The position numbers and the translations under genes are program-made. From assembly GCF_049310925.1 (NCBI RefSeq), contig NZ_JBMERP010000013.1:1-64000 (forward strand): 64,000 nucleotides of DNA, read 5' to 3'. The notes under the pieces were generated by a model. It worked only from the letters and a program-made list of their open reading frames with translations, had not been told where the DNA came from and ran no database searches. Positions 8,723-17,829 of the stretch are shown here, one piece after another; within the stretch, counting starts at the first letter, position 1, and each line of letters starts with the position of its first letter. This DNA comes from Virgibacillus_F sp049310925. GTDB lineage: Bacteria; Bacillota; Bacilli; Bacillales; Amphibacillaceae.

Positions 8723-10390
8723 ATGAAAGTTAAAGTCCATTGGTTTAAATTGGTTTTACTTCTTTTCGTAGTTACAGTTGCGCTTGTAGGTTGTCAGAAT
8801 TATGGTGATGAAAATACAAATGGGGACGCAGATTCAACAAGTGATCAAACAGACAATAAGGATTCAAATGATGTAGATGAACCAGCCGGCAACGAAAACT
8901 TTAATGAAGAAGTATTTAACTTTGCAACAAACCAAGATTTACCACACCTTGACCCACATGGTTCTGCGGCAAACACGTCATTCCGTGTGACTTATATGTT
9001 GTATGACCGCTTAGTAACGTATGAAGGAACGTCAACAGAGCCACAACCAATGTTAGCAAAAACATGGGATATTTCAGATGATGGTTTAGAATATACATTC
9101 CATTTAGTTGAGGATGCTACATTCCATGATGGTTCACCTGTCACAGCAGAAGCAGTAAAGTACTCCTATATTCGTGCAATCAATGTTGGTAAATCTGCTG
9201 CAGGTATTTTTAACAAGGTAATTGATGAAAATAGCTTCGATATCATCGATGAGCATACGATTAAAATCACTTTGAAGAAGCCGTTTGCGCCATTTGTTAG
9301 TACACTAGGAACCGTGTATGCGAACATTTTTAATCCTAACCTAGAAGAAAATGCTGGGGATGATCTTGGACAAAGCTTCCTTGCTGAAGAAGAAGTAGGT
9401 TCAGGCCCTTATATTCTTGAGAGCTGGGATCGAGGGGAATCACTAGTAATGAAAGCAAACCCAGATTATTGGGGAGAAGCTCCTACGATGGAAACAGTTA
9501 ACATTCAGTTTGTTTCAGAACCTTCTACCGCCCGTCTAATGTTAGAAAAAGGTGAAGTTGATTTACTTGATAACACCATGATTTCGCCAGAAGTACTTAG
9601 TCAGATGGAAGGAACAGACGGAATAAATATTGCACACTCTACTGGCTACCAAATTGACTACATGCCAATGAATATTGAAAGTGGTGTATTAGCTGATGTG
9701 AATGTACGTAAAGCAATTGCTCACAGTATCAACTATGACGCGTTAATTGAGAGTGTTTATTTAGGCAAAGCAGAGCGTATTGGTGGAGCAGTTCCTGCTG
9801 GTATGTTTGGTTACAATCCTGATGCAAAGCTTTATGATTATGATTTAGATAAAGCGAAGGCATTGTTGGATGAAGCAGGTTATGAAGAAGGCGAGATCAA
9901 TCTAGAAATTGCTATTTCAGAGAATAATGAAGTGCGTAGTAATACAGCATTACTTTTACAGTCTGATTTATCTAAGGTTGGTATTAATCTAGAAATCAAG
10001 ACATACGCTTGGCCAACATTCTTGGATCTAGTAACAAATGGAGAGCATGATTTCGGTCTAGTATCATGGACGCCAGATTATCCGGATCCAGACTATAATC
10101 TATGGTACTTTGCACACTCATCTAGTAAAGGCCCAGGGTTCAACCTTGCATTCTATGAAAATAGTAAAGTGGATGCTTTGTTAGAAGAAGCAAGAAGGAA
10201 AACGGATGAGGACGTTAGAGCAAAAAACTATAAGGAAATTCAGGATATTATGGCTGAAGAAGTTCCTTACATTTTCGTAGCTCAACCGAATCTTCAAGCC
10301 GCTATGAGAAATTGGGTGAAAGGCTATGAACTTAACCCAATGAATACATGGTATGTACCTTTCCACAAAATTACAAAAGTAGAAGAATAA
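8723..10390 (+). CDS. ABC transporter substrate-binding lipoprotein (SBP family 5)
   Basis: 555 residues starting at ATG 8723 after GAGGGGGAAAC; an in-frame ATG at 8660 lies outside a plausible site. The signal peptide ends in a lipobox, ALVGCQ, with the lipidated Cys near residue 24. An acidic Ser/Asp/Asn linker follows. The mature domain shows peptide-binding protein landmarks: LDPHGSA, TYEGTSTEPQPMLAKTWDIS, and GSGPYILESW. It defines the specificity of the importer, but the ligand cannot be read from sequence. A stem-loop directly after the gene could protect its mRNA or reduce downstream transcription. Confidence 0.92.
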   Translation: MKVKVHWFKLVLLLFVVTVALVGCQNYGDENTNGDADSTSDQTDNKDSNDVDEPAGNENFNEEVFNFATNQDLPHLDPHGSAANTSFRVTYMLYDRLVTYEGTSTEPQPMLAKTWDISDDGLEYTFHLVEDATFHDGSPVTAEAVKYSYIRAINVGKSAAGIFNKVIDENSFDIIDEHTIKITLKKPFAPFVSTLGTVYANIFNPNLEENAGDDLGQSFLAEEEVGSGPYILESWDRGESLVMKANPDYWGEAPTMETVNIQFVSEPSTARLMLEKGEVDLLDNTMISPEVLSQMEGTDGINIAHSTGYQIDYMPMNIESGVLADVNVRKAIAHSINYDALIESVYLGKAERIGGAVPAGMFGYNPDAKLYDYDLDKAKALLDEAGYEEGEINLEIAISENNEVRSNTALLLQSDLSKVGINLEIKTYAWPTFLDLVTNGEHDFGLVSWTPDYPDPDYNLWYFAHSSSKGPGFNLAFYENSKVDALLEEARRKTDEDVRAKNYKEIQDIMAEEVPYIFVAQPNLQAAMRNWVKGYELNPMNTWYVPFHKITKVEE

Positions 10391-10401
10391 TCATCAAATA
10401 C

Positions 10402-10439
10402 GGAAGTGCGGTTTATTTAACAACCGCCTTCCAATTTTT
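10402..10439 (+). terminator. Stem-loop/attenuator after the binding-protein gene
   Basis: GGAAG-T-GCGGTT pairs with AACCGC-CTTCC around an 8-nt loop and is followed by AATTTTTA. The same operon continues 25 bases later, so it more likely acts as a partial terminator or 3' stabiliser than as an absolute end. Confidence 0.6.
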
Positions 10440-10463
10440 ATAAATAAAGAAGGGATGACTCAG

Positions 10464-11414
10464 ATGGGTAATGTATGGGAAATTGGAAATTTATCTGTTA
10501 CTGAAGGTAATAAAGTAAAGGACTATTTAGAACTTCCAACCGTTGAGGAAAAACTTCCAGCCTTTGTGGTGAACGGATCTGAAGCAGGACCTAAGGTATT
10601 AGTTTTAGGTGGTATTCATGGTTGTGAATATACCTCGATTGATGCAGCCCAAAAAGTAGGTGCAGAACTAGAGCCAGCACAAGTTAAAGGTAAAGTGATT
10701 GTTCTTCCTATTGCAAATCCAGCTTCATTTTATGCCCGTAGTATTTATGTTCACCCAAGAGATCAGAAAAACTTAAACCGGATGTTTCCTGGTAAAGAAG
10801 ATGGAACTGATGCGGAGCGCTTAGCGTACTGGCTAAATGAATCTATTTTTAAGCAAGTTGATTTTGTCATTGATCTTCATGGTGGAGATATGATTGAGGC
10901 ATTAGTCCCATTCACAATTTATCATATAACAGAAGACAAAAAAGTATTAGAAACTTCGAAGGAAATGGCCTCTCTTTTTGATATTGATTATGTGATTGGT
11001 AGCAGTGGTCAGGTACCAGGATCTACATATGGCTGTGCAGCTGAACAAGGCATACCTGCTATTATTGCTGAAGCAGGTATGCAAGGCATTATGAGTAAGA
11101 AACACTCTATTAATCTTCAAGATGGTGTAAAAAATATCCTGGTTTCACTAGGGTTACTAAACGGTGAAGTAAATAAGAGTGAATCAACCTATATTTCTGT
11201 TTTTGATTGGTATCGTTCAGATATAAAGGGACTATGGTATCCCGACGTTGAGATCGGCAATACAGTAACCAAGGGACAATATCTAGGAAGACTAGCTAAT
11301 GAGTTTGGTGAGACGGTTAAAGAAATTACGTCTGATACAGAAGGCATTGTGTTGTTTTTGGTAACATCACTTGCTATTAACGATAACGATCCGCTATTAG
11401 CTGTAGGGGCTTAA
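10464..11414 (+). CDS. Succinylglutamate desuccinylase / aspartoacylase family hydrolase
   Basis: 316 residues from ATG 10464, chosen because AAGAAGGGA ends 8 bases upstream; the ATG at 10455 would overlap that site. Zinc-site motifs of M14-like acyl-amidases are visible: GGIHGCE (His52, Glu55) and DLHGGD. The catalytic Glu lies in IIAEAGMQG. A C-terminal beta-rich domain (YPDVEIGNTVTKGQYLG) is typical of the family. It probably removes an acyl group from an N-acyl amino acid or related compound in the cytoplasm. It is the first of six consecutive hydrolase-like enzymes. Confidence 0.85.
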   Translation: MGNVWEIGNLSVTEGNKVKDYLELPTVEEKLPAFVVNGSEAGPKVLVLGGIHGCEYTSIDAAQKVGAELEPAQVKGKVIVLPIANPASFYARSIYVHPRDQKNLNRMFPGKEDGTDAERLAYWLNESIFKQVDFVIDLHGGDMIEALVPFTIYHITEDKKVLETSKEMASLFDIDYVIGSSGQVPGSTYGCAAEQGIPAIIAEAGMQGIMSKKHSINLQDGVKNILVSLGLLNGEVNKSESTYISVFDWYRSDIKGLWYPDVEIGNTVTKGQYLGRLANEFGETVKEITSDTEGIVLFLVTSLAINDNDPLLAVGA

Positions 11415-11418
11415 TAAA

Positions 11419-12810
11419 ATGACTCATCTATTAGATAAATCGCTAGTAGAAATAGCTGAACTGTATCGCCAAAAGGAAGTTTCCCCTGTTGAAGTGACAG
11501 AAAAAGTATTTGAACGACAGAGAAAGCTTGAACCAAAGCTTAATGCCTTTATTACGCTTATGGAGGAAGATGCGATCAAACAAGCACAAACTGTAGAAAA
11601 GCAATTTTTAAATAACCAGAGTCTACATGTATTAGCGGGGATCCCATATGCAGTAAAGGATTTATTTTATACAAAAGATATGCTGACAACCTGTGCCTCA
11701 AATATCTTAAAAAACTACAAACCTGACTACACAGCAACCGTACTAAGTAAGCTGTCTAAAACGAACGCTATCCTTTTTGGAAAGAATAATATGCTGGAGT
11801 TTGCCTATGGGATTGTTCATCCTGATTTTGGTCAAACGAATAATCCTTGGGATGTTACCAAGACATCAGGTGGTTCATCAAGTGGTTCCGTAGCAGCCGT
11901 AGGTAGTGGAATTGGTTATTTTTCATTAGGAACGGATACAGGTGGTTCGATTCGTATTCCTGCTTCCTATTGTGGGACTGTAGGCCTGAAACCAACTCGT
12001 GGACTAGTTAGTACCTATGGTGTATTCCCTTTATCATGGTCACTTGATCATGCTGGACCCATCACGAGAAATGTTAAAGATGCGGCTGTTGTGTTGGATG
12101 TAATTGCTGGGTATGACCCTAACGATCAACACTCCGTAAAAGGAAAGCTAGGTAAGTTGGATTTCGAATATTTTGATAGATTCAAAACCCCAAAAAGAGT
12201 TGGTATTTTGCCGTATGAAAAGTTGATTGGTCTTGAAGCCAGTGTAAGCGAAGTATATTATCAAACATTAAAGATCGTACAATCCCTTGGATGGGAATTA
12301 GTTGAAATAGATATAAAAAATTGGAATCGTACGGAAGAAATAATTATGAATGTCTTGCTACCAGAAGCAGCGCAGATTCACCAGCATTGGATTGGTCGTA
12401 AAGCTGAGTATGCTGATCTAACTTTCAAACAAATTGAGGTAGGGATGCAGCATAAAGCAGTCGATTATTTAAATGGGTTGGAGGACCTTAGTCGTTATAC
12501 TGATAGCGTATCCGACCTGTTTACACAGATCGATGTAATTTTAACTCCGACCGTAGGCTTTTCTGCTCCAGCAGAGGATCCTGAGATTGGTAGTGAGGAA
12601 TTAAATGAAATGATGTTTACTGGTCCTTTTAATATTTCTGGTCACCCAGCAGTCACCCTGAATATGGGTTTTACCGACAAAGGACTTCCTGTTGGAATGC
12701 AACTAGTAGCACCGCATTTTCATGATATGGAGCTATTACAAGCTGCCTTTCAATTAGAACAAACACAATCTAAGAAACTACCACCGGTCATAACCGAAAG
12801 TGGGAGCTAA
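11419..12810 (+). CDS. Amidase signature family enzyme
   Basis: 463 residues, the usual length for amidase-signature proteins such as GatA homologues. The Ser-cisSer-Lys triad is intact: Lys80 in PYAVKDLF, Ser153-155 in GGSSSGS, and Ser177 in GTDTGGSIRIPA. GatB and GatC are absent here, so this is a free-standing amidase rather than a tRNA amidotransferase subunit. It would hydrolyse an amide bond of the imported compound or its breakdown product. The gene starts 4 bases after the previous stop. Confidence 0.88.
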   Translation: MTHLLDKSLVEIAELYRQKEVSPVEVTEKVFERQRKLEPKLNAFITLMEEDAIKQAQTVEKQFLNNQSLHVLAGIPYAVKDLFYTKDMLTTCASNILKNYKPDYTATVLSKLSKTNAILFGKNNMLEFAYGIVHPDFGQTNNPWDVTKTSGGSSSGSVAAVGSGIGYFSLGTDTGGSIRIPASYCGTVGLKPTRGLVSTYGVFPLSWSLDHAGPITRNVKDAAVVLDVIAGYDPNDQHSVKGKLGKLDFEYFDRFKTPKRVGILPYEKLIGLEASVSEVYYQTLKIVQSLGWELVEIDIKNWNRTEEIIMNVLLPEAAQIHQHWIGRKAEYADLTFKQIEVGMQHKAVDYLNGLEDLSRYTDSVSDLFTQIDVILTPTVGFSAPAEDPEIGSEELNEMMFTGPFNISGHPAVTLNMGFTDKGLPVGMQLVAPHFHDMELLQAAFQLEQTQSKKLPPVITESGS

Positions 12811-12816
12811 TAAAAT

Positions 12817-13953
12817 ATGACAGATATACTAACTTATTTAAAAAATAATCAAAAAAACATCGAAGAGACCTTGCTTCAATTAGTTGAAGCGGAGTCTCCT
12901 TCAAAAAATAAGCAGCTAACGGATCAATGCGGTCTTATTTTAAAACAAAGCTTTGAAGAGCTTGTTGGCGGCGGCGTTGAAACGATTGAAAAAGAAATAG
13001 TAGGTAATCAATATCGTTTCACATACAGCAATGGAACGGAAGATGAGCAACTGTTAATCATTGGTCACTATGATACTGTCTGGGACCAAGGTACAATCCC
13101 CGTTAAAAGGGAAAACGGAAAGTTATTTGGACCCGGCACGTTTGATATGAAAGGTGGATTAACCATCACGCTTTGGGCACTTCGAGCCTTAAAGGAGCTT
13201 GGCTATTTCGGAAAAAGAAAGGTTGTTTTTTTAGTTACTTCAGATGAAGAGATTGGTAGTGAACATTCTCGGGAGTTGATTATCGAGGAAGCTAAGAAAA
13301 GTTCCTATGTGTTTGTGCCTGAATCGAGCATATCTCCTTCGGGAGGAGTTAAAACCTTCCGAAAAGGAATGGGCATCTATAAGCTTGTCGTTCATGGAAA
13401 GTCAGTACATGCTGGTATTGATCCGTGGTCAGGAGCAAGTGCCGTTGATGAATTAGCACTTCAGCTTGCAGATATTAAAAAACTGGATAACAGAGAAGAA
13501 GGTATTTCGATTAATATTGGTACCATTTCGGGTGGGACCCGGACTAATGTCGTTGCTGGTTATGCAGAAGCAGCTATTGATTTACGTGTTCGAACAAAAG
13601 CACAAGCTGAAGCACTTGAAGTAGCTATTTTGAACAGACCTCAATTTGTTGAAGGAACCACAGTGGAGGTGCAAGGTGGTATAAATCGTTACCCGCTTGA
13701 GCGGACAGAAGTGGTATTAGAATTATTTGAACAGTTGAAGGAAATAGCAGTTGAACATGGCTATGAGCTTGAACAAGGAAAGTCAGGTGGTGCCAGTGAT
13801 GGTAATCTGACAGCTGGTGTTGAGACTCCAACCATTGATGGACTTGGTCCAGTCGGAGATGGTGCACATGCAGAAAATGAGCATGTGGTATTGGAAAATT
13901 TGCCTTATCGTGCTGCATTACTTGCTGAATTAATTAAACGTAATCTTGGCTAA
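12817..13953 (+). CDS. M20 family metallopeptidase (CPG2/ArgE-like)
   Basis: 378 residues. Metal ligands of the M20 fold are visible: His84 and Asp86 in GHYDTVW, Asp110 in GPGTFDMKGG, Glu144/145 in TSDEEIGSEH, and a C-terminal His in GAHAENEHV. The dimerisation domain lies at about 180-290. The closest style is glutamate carboxypeptidase / N-acyl-amino acid deacylase. It starts 6 bases after the amidase stop, within the operon. The expected role is cleavage of an amide or peptide bond to an amino acid. Confidence 0.87.
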   Translation: MTDILTYLKNNQKNIEETLLQLVEAESPSKNKQLTDQCGLILKQSFEELVGGGVETIEKEIVGNQYRFTYSNGTEDEQLLIIGHYDTVWDQGTIPVKRENGKLFGPGTFDMKGGLTITLWALRALKELGYFGKRKVVFLVTSDEEIGSEHSRELIIEEAKKSSYVFVPESSISPSGGVKTFRKGMGIYKLVVHGKSVHAGIDPWSGASAVDELALQLADIKKLDNREEGISINIGTISGGTRTNVVAGYAEAAIDLRVRTKAQAEALEVAILNRPQFVEGTTVEVQGGINRYPLERTEVVLELFEQLKEIAVEHGYELEQGKSGGASDGNLTAGVETPTIDGLGPVGDGAHAENEHVVLENLPYRAALLAELIKRNLG

Positions 13954-13967
13954 GGAGCTAAAAGCAT

Positions 13968-14693
13968 ATGGATATGATGACGATAAATTTAAGTCAGTTC
14001 AAAGAAATTGAAGGAAAAATAAATACCGTTCTTGTTCCGATTGGAATGATCGAGGCACATGGCCCCCATTGTGCATTGGGTACAGATGTCCTGATCCCGA
14101 GAGAATTTGTAAAACGGTTAGAAGAATCGGTAGGAGATAGAATTTTGATGGCTCCAGAAGTTACCTATGGTCACTCATGGGGCCTTGCGCCATTTGTCGG
14201 AACCATTGATGTATCGTCTGAGGCTTTTTCAAATTATGTCCTTGATATTTGTAAAGGTTTTTACAAAAATGGCTTTGAAAATATCATCTTGTTTAATGGC
14301 CATGGTGGGAATATCTCAAGCTTGGATGTTGTAACGGAAAAGCTTGCAGATATAGGGATAAGGACTTTAACGATAAATTGGTTTATCGATTATCGGGAAG
14401 ATATCAAAAAGATTGCGCCAGACCCAGGTCATGCGGGAGAAGATGAGACATCATTAGTGCTGGCTATTAATGAAAATTATGCTTATACCGATGGCGTTGG
14501 CAGTCATGAAATTCCACTGCCTAAGCGCTTCAGATTTAAAGATGGAGGTAAGACGCTTTATCCTAAAGCATTTTCTGGCAATGCCGGGAAAGCGACAGCT
14601 GAAAAAGGTGAACAATTGTATCAAATGTTAACAGAACTGGTACTCAAGGACATTGAAAAGCTTTGGGACATAGAAAACGAAGGAGGAAAATAA
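13968..14693 (+). CDS. Creatininase family amidohydrolase
   Basis: 241 residues. The metal-site motifs of the creatininase fold are present: IEAHGPHCALGTD (Glu29, His31, Asp40), NGHGGN near 105-112, and HAGEDETS further on. Family members open lactam or formamide bonds, or act on peptide precursors. The actual substrate here is unknown. AAGGAG precedes the ATG by about 10 bases. The gene lies between an M20 peptidase and a DUF885 protein, arguing for a pathway that dismantles a small amide-rich molecule. Confidence 0.85.
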   Translation: MDMMTINLSQFKEIEGKINTVLVPIGMIEAHGPHCALGTDVLIPREFVKRLEESVGDRILMAPEVTYGHSWGLAPFVGTIDVSSEAFSNYVLDICKGFYKNGFENIILFNGHGGNISSLDVVTEKLADIGIRTLTINWFIDYREDIKKIAPDPGHAGEDETSLVLAINENYAYTDGVGSHEIPLPKRFRFKDGGKTLYPKAFSGNAGKATAEKGEQLYQMLTELVLKDIEKLWDIENEGGK

Positions 14694-14694
14694 T

Positions 14695-15963
14695 ATGGTA
14701 TTACGCTGGACTTCTGAACCGGTTGGAGAAGGAATTGTAGATATTGTATTAAGTTTAAATGAGCAGACAAAAAAACTACATGGGCAGGAGGTGGCAACGG
14801 CTAGCTACAGTGATGTCAAGTCTTCATTAACTAATTTTGATCAAATTGGTCGGAAGATTGATGAAGTGGAACATGCAATCAAGGATGTAAAAGGACATCC
14901 GGGTAGATATCTTCGTTCTATGGTTAATGCGTATCGGTATTATGGCCGTAGTCTCCAAGGGGATAGCCTTCCTTATTCAGAATACATTTTAAATATTCAA
15001 GAGCTACCATCGACACTAATTACGGAAGAAACAATTCTACAACAAAAAGCAGTTGTTGAAGAAGGGTTAACAAGGCTGGGCTATAAGGGTACGTTGAAAG
15101 AAAAAGCAGACAAATGGCATGAGGATACGATTATAGACCCTGAGCAGGTTGTCGCTGTAGCAGAATCCATGAGGGAAAAAAGCAAGGCTGGTACATTGAA
15201 GCGAGTGATTGGGTTACCTGAACAGGATGGACTTGATTCTATTAAGTCAACTCGTGGTGTGTTTTGGAGTGGTTATTCCAAATATGTAGGTGATTTTCGT
15301 GGGAATCTAACGTTCAATATCGACCGTCCATGGACAGAACCGGTCCTAGGTCAAATCATGACTCATGAAGGATATCCAGGGCATCAGGCTTTTTATTGCC
15401 GTTGGGACTATTTATATCAACAAGGAAAGCTACCAATTGAGGCATCATACTATTTGATTAATAGCCCAACTAATGCCTTGTTTGAAGGTGGACCTGAAAG
15501 TGCACTTCACTTCTTAGGTTGGGATCGTGATGAACAAGAAACAGAAGGAATTACATCAGATGCGAAGCAGCAATACAAGTTAGCTCGCGATTATATTGAT
15601 ATGCAACGAATGGCTCAGACCAATGCTTGCTATTTATTTAATAATGGTGATATGACAAAGGAAGAATCGATAGAATACATGGTGCGTATTGGTAACTTAA
15701 CGGATATTGAAGCAAAAAATTGCTTCCGCTTCTTCTCTGACCCCGTCCAAAAAACGTACTATCCATCTTATTACTATGGACGTTGGATGGTAGGTAAAGC
15801 TTATGATTCTGTTTCAAAAGAGAAAAGAGAAGATTTTTTCAATATTTTATACGATACACCACATACAACGAACACCTTTATTGATGCTGTCGGTCAATTA
15901 ACTGGGAACGATTTCAAACCATTTGAATGCGTCAAAACAGCGAAAGAAGACTACGTGTTGTAA
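14695..15963 (+). CDS. DUF885 family metallopeptidase-like protein
   Basis: 422 residues, somewhat shorter than the usual 550-600 of DUF885 proteins; the missing part is N-terminal, and the ATG has a strong GGAGGAAAATAAT ahead of it. The diagnostic HEGYPGHQ, an HExxH-like zinc motif starting at His224, is intact, as is the distal SYYYGRW-type segment. Members are cytoplasmic or exported peptidase-like proteins of poorly known specificity. Here it is translationally adjacent (1-base gap) to the creatininase gene. A hairpin with a T-run follows. Confidence 0.75.
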   Translation: MVLRWTSEPVGEGIVDIVLSLNEQTKKLHGQEVATASYSDVKSSLTNFDQIGRKIDEVEHAIKDVKGHPGRYLRSMVNAYRYYGRSLQGDSLPYSEYILNIQELPSTLITEETILQQKAVVEEGLTRLGYKGTLKEKADKWHEDTIIDPEQVVAVAESMREKSKAGTLKRVIGLPEQDGLDSIKSTRGVFWSGYSKYVGDFRGNLTFNIDRPWTEPVLGQIMTHEGYPGHQAFYCRWDYLYQQGKLPIEASYYLINSPTNALFEGGPESALHFLGWDRDEQETEGITSDAKQQYKLARDYIDMQRMAQTNACYLFNNGDMTKEESIEYMVRIGNLTDIEAKNCFRFFSDPVQKTYYPSYYYGRWMVGKAYDSVSKEKREDFFNILYDTPHTTNTFIDAVGQLTGNDFKPFECVKTAKEDYVL

Positions 15964-16005
15964 GAATATTATAGCGATACTGATTTCAACGGGAAACAAA
16001 GATAG

Positions 16006-16038
16006 AGTAGCGGTCTCTGATTGGGGCCGTTGCTTTTT
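16006..16038 (+). terminator. Internal terminator/attenuator before the M28 gene
   Basis: AGTAGCGGTCTC pairs with GGGCCGTTGCT, including several G-U pairs, across a short loop, followed by TTTTT. It sits in the 94-base gap between the DUF885 and M28 genes and just before the M28 ribosome binding site. It could end or attenuate the upstream transcript. Confidence 0.55.
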
Positions 16039-16057
16039 AAGAAGGGAGCTAACTAGG

Positions 16058-17788
16058 ATGAAAGCAGTATTAAATCATGACCATGAGCAGTTAATTGAAT
16101 CTGTATCTGGAGATCAACTGATGTCCTATACGGAACAAATTTCAAAAGAAGTGCGAATGTCTGGATCGGAGGAAGAGCTTCACGCTTTTCAATACGCTAA
16201 AGATGTGCTTGATGGTTTTGGAATAGATACAAAGCTTAGCTTCCATTATGGCTACATCAGTTTGCCGGTAGCTGCTTCATTGCAAGTAGATGGGACAGAT
16301 TACCCTTGTATCACCCATTCCATGTCAGTATCAACTGGAGAATCAGAATTGAATGGCGAACTTGTCTATGTTAGAGAACTACATCAAGAGGTTCAAGTCT
16401 CTGGGAAGATTGTATTAGCAGAAGGGATTGCTACCCCAGGTGCAGTAGAAATTTTGGAAAATGCAGGAGCATTAGGTGCTATTTTTATCAATGGACCAAT
16501 CACTCATGAAATGATTGTTTCACGCGTATGGGGTAATCCGACTCCAGAGTCAAAAAAACAACTACCAACCCTTCCTGTTATTTCTATTACTGATACAGTA
16601 GGAAGTCAGTTGAAAAATAAACTCTACCAGACTACCGAAAAGATACTCGTTTGGTTTAAGACTATTGTTGATACAGGGTGGAGAAAGATCCCAACCTTGA
16701 TTGCTGATATCAAAGGTGAAGTAGAACCAGACAAATTCGTACTATTTAGTGGGCATATTGACTCCTGGCATTATGGTGCGATGGATAACGGAAGTGCAAA
16801 TGCAACAATGCTTGAGGTAGCGCGTGTAATAACCGAGCAAAAAAATCCGTTGAGAAGGAGTTTGCGTCTCGCTTTTTGGTCTGGCCATTCTCACGGAAGA
16901 TACGCGGGTTCAACCTATTACTGTGACACAAATTGGGAAGACCTCCGTGAAAATTGTACGCTCCATGTCTATATCGACTCAGTCGGTGGAAAAGGTGCAT
17001 CTATTTTAGGTGAAAGTAACTGTATGGTAGAAACAAAAGACTTTGGAGGGTCTTTAGTTGAGAAATTAACAGGTGAAACGTTTATTGGGAAGCGATTTGG
17101 CAGAGGTGGGGACCAATCCTTCTGGGGCGTTGGAGTTCCAGCTTTGTTCATGGGTCTATCTGAACAGCCCATTAGTGATGATGTTGCATCCCAAACATTA
17201 GTTAAGTTATTTGGTGGCATAAAGTCAGGGGGATTTGGTTGGTGGTGGCATACAACTGAAGATACGTTAGATAAATTGGATAAAGATAACTTGAAGCGGG
17301 ACTGCCAAGTATACACAGCAGTTATCTATGATGCATGTACACGAACCATTTTGCCAATAAATCAAGCAGCTGCGGCAATAGAACTCAAAGATGCTCTTGT
17401 GGCTTACGCAAAATTGGCGGGTAACCGAATGGACTTGTCTATTGCAATTGAAAGGGTTGAAAAAGTAGAAGAGCTAGCGGAGGAAATTTATAGCACGATT
17501 CAAAATAAGAGTTGGTCCAATCAAGAAGCTTTTCGAATTAATCAGGGCATTTTGGAATTATCGCATTCCTTAATTCCGTTAAATTATGTTAGTGGAGATA
17601 TGCACGATCACGACTTAGCCATGAACCAACCACCCATTCCTTTATTAAAGAATATTGCCATCTTGGCTGATTTGGAAGAAGGCAGTGATGCATTTCATGA
17701 ATGGCAAACTGCACTGAAACGGCAGTTAAATAAAGTGGAGTATACATTGTTACAAGCGATTAGAACAGCTGAAGCGTTGTTGAAATAG
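16058..17788 (+). CDS. M28 family zinc aminopeptidase
   Basis: 576 residues from ATG 16058 (GAAGGGAGCT upstream); an in-frame ATG at 15923 would lie inside the previous gene. A PA-like domain appears at about 90-200. The M28 metal-binding core follows with SGHIDSWHYGAMDNGSAN near 232 and WSGHSHGRYAGS; another ligand lies in YIDSVGGKG. GGDQSFWGVGVPALFMG and WWWHTTEDTLDKLD near the C-terminus complete the site. No signal peptide is evident, so it is probably cytoplasmic. It likely finishes degradation of a peptide-like substrate. A hairpin upstream may make its expression partly independent. Confidence 0.85.
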   Translation: MKAVLNHDHEQLIESVSGDQLMSYTEQISKEVRMSGSEEELHAFQYAKDVLDGFGIDTKLSFHYGYISLPVAASLQVDGTDYPCITHSMSVSTGESELNGELVYVRELHQEVQVSGKIVLAEGIATPGAVEILENAGALGAIFINGPITHEMIVSRVWGNPTPESKKQLPTLPVISITDTVGSQLKNKLYQTTEKILVWFKTIVDTGWRKIPTLIADIKGEVEPDKFVLFSGHIDSWHYGAMDNGSANATMLEVARVITEQKNPLRRSLRLAFWSGHSHGRYAGSTYYCDTNWEDLRENCTLHVYIDSVGGKGASILGESNCMVETKDFGGSLVEKLTGETFIGKRFGRGGDQSFWGVGVPALFMGLSEQPISDDVASQTLVKLFGGIKSGGFGWWWHTTEDTLDKLDKDNLKRDCQVYTAVIYDACTRTILPINQAAAAIELKDALVAYAKLAGNRMDLSIAIERVEKVEELAEEIYSTIQNKSWSNQEAFRINQGILELSHSLIPLNYVSGDMHDHDLAMNQPPIPLLKNIAILADLEEGSDAFHEWQTALKRQLNKVEYTLLQAIRTAEALLK

Positions 17789-17829
17789 TAGCTAGCTACA
17801 GGTATCAGTATTTTAAAGGAGGAATTTAC

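Noticed and set aside
10464..11414. DoeB/EutE-type ectoine degradation enzyme
   Set aside because: The enzyme is in the same broad family, but no ectoine hydrolase (DoeA-like M24) gene is present in the operon.
11419..12810. GatA subunit of the tRNA amidotransferase
   Set aside because: No gatB or gatC nearby and the operon is catabolic; a free-standing amidase fits better.
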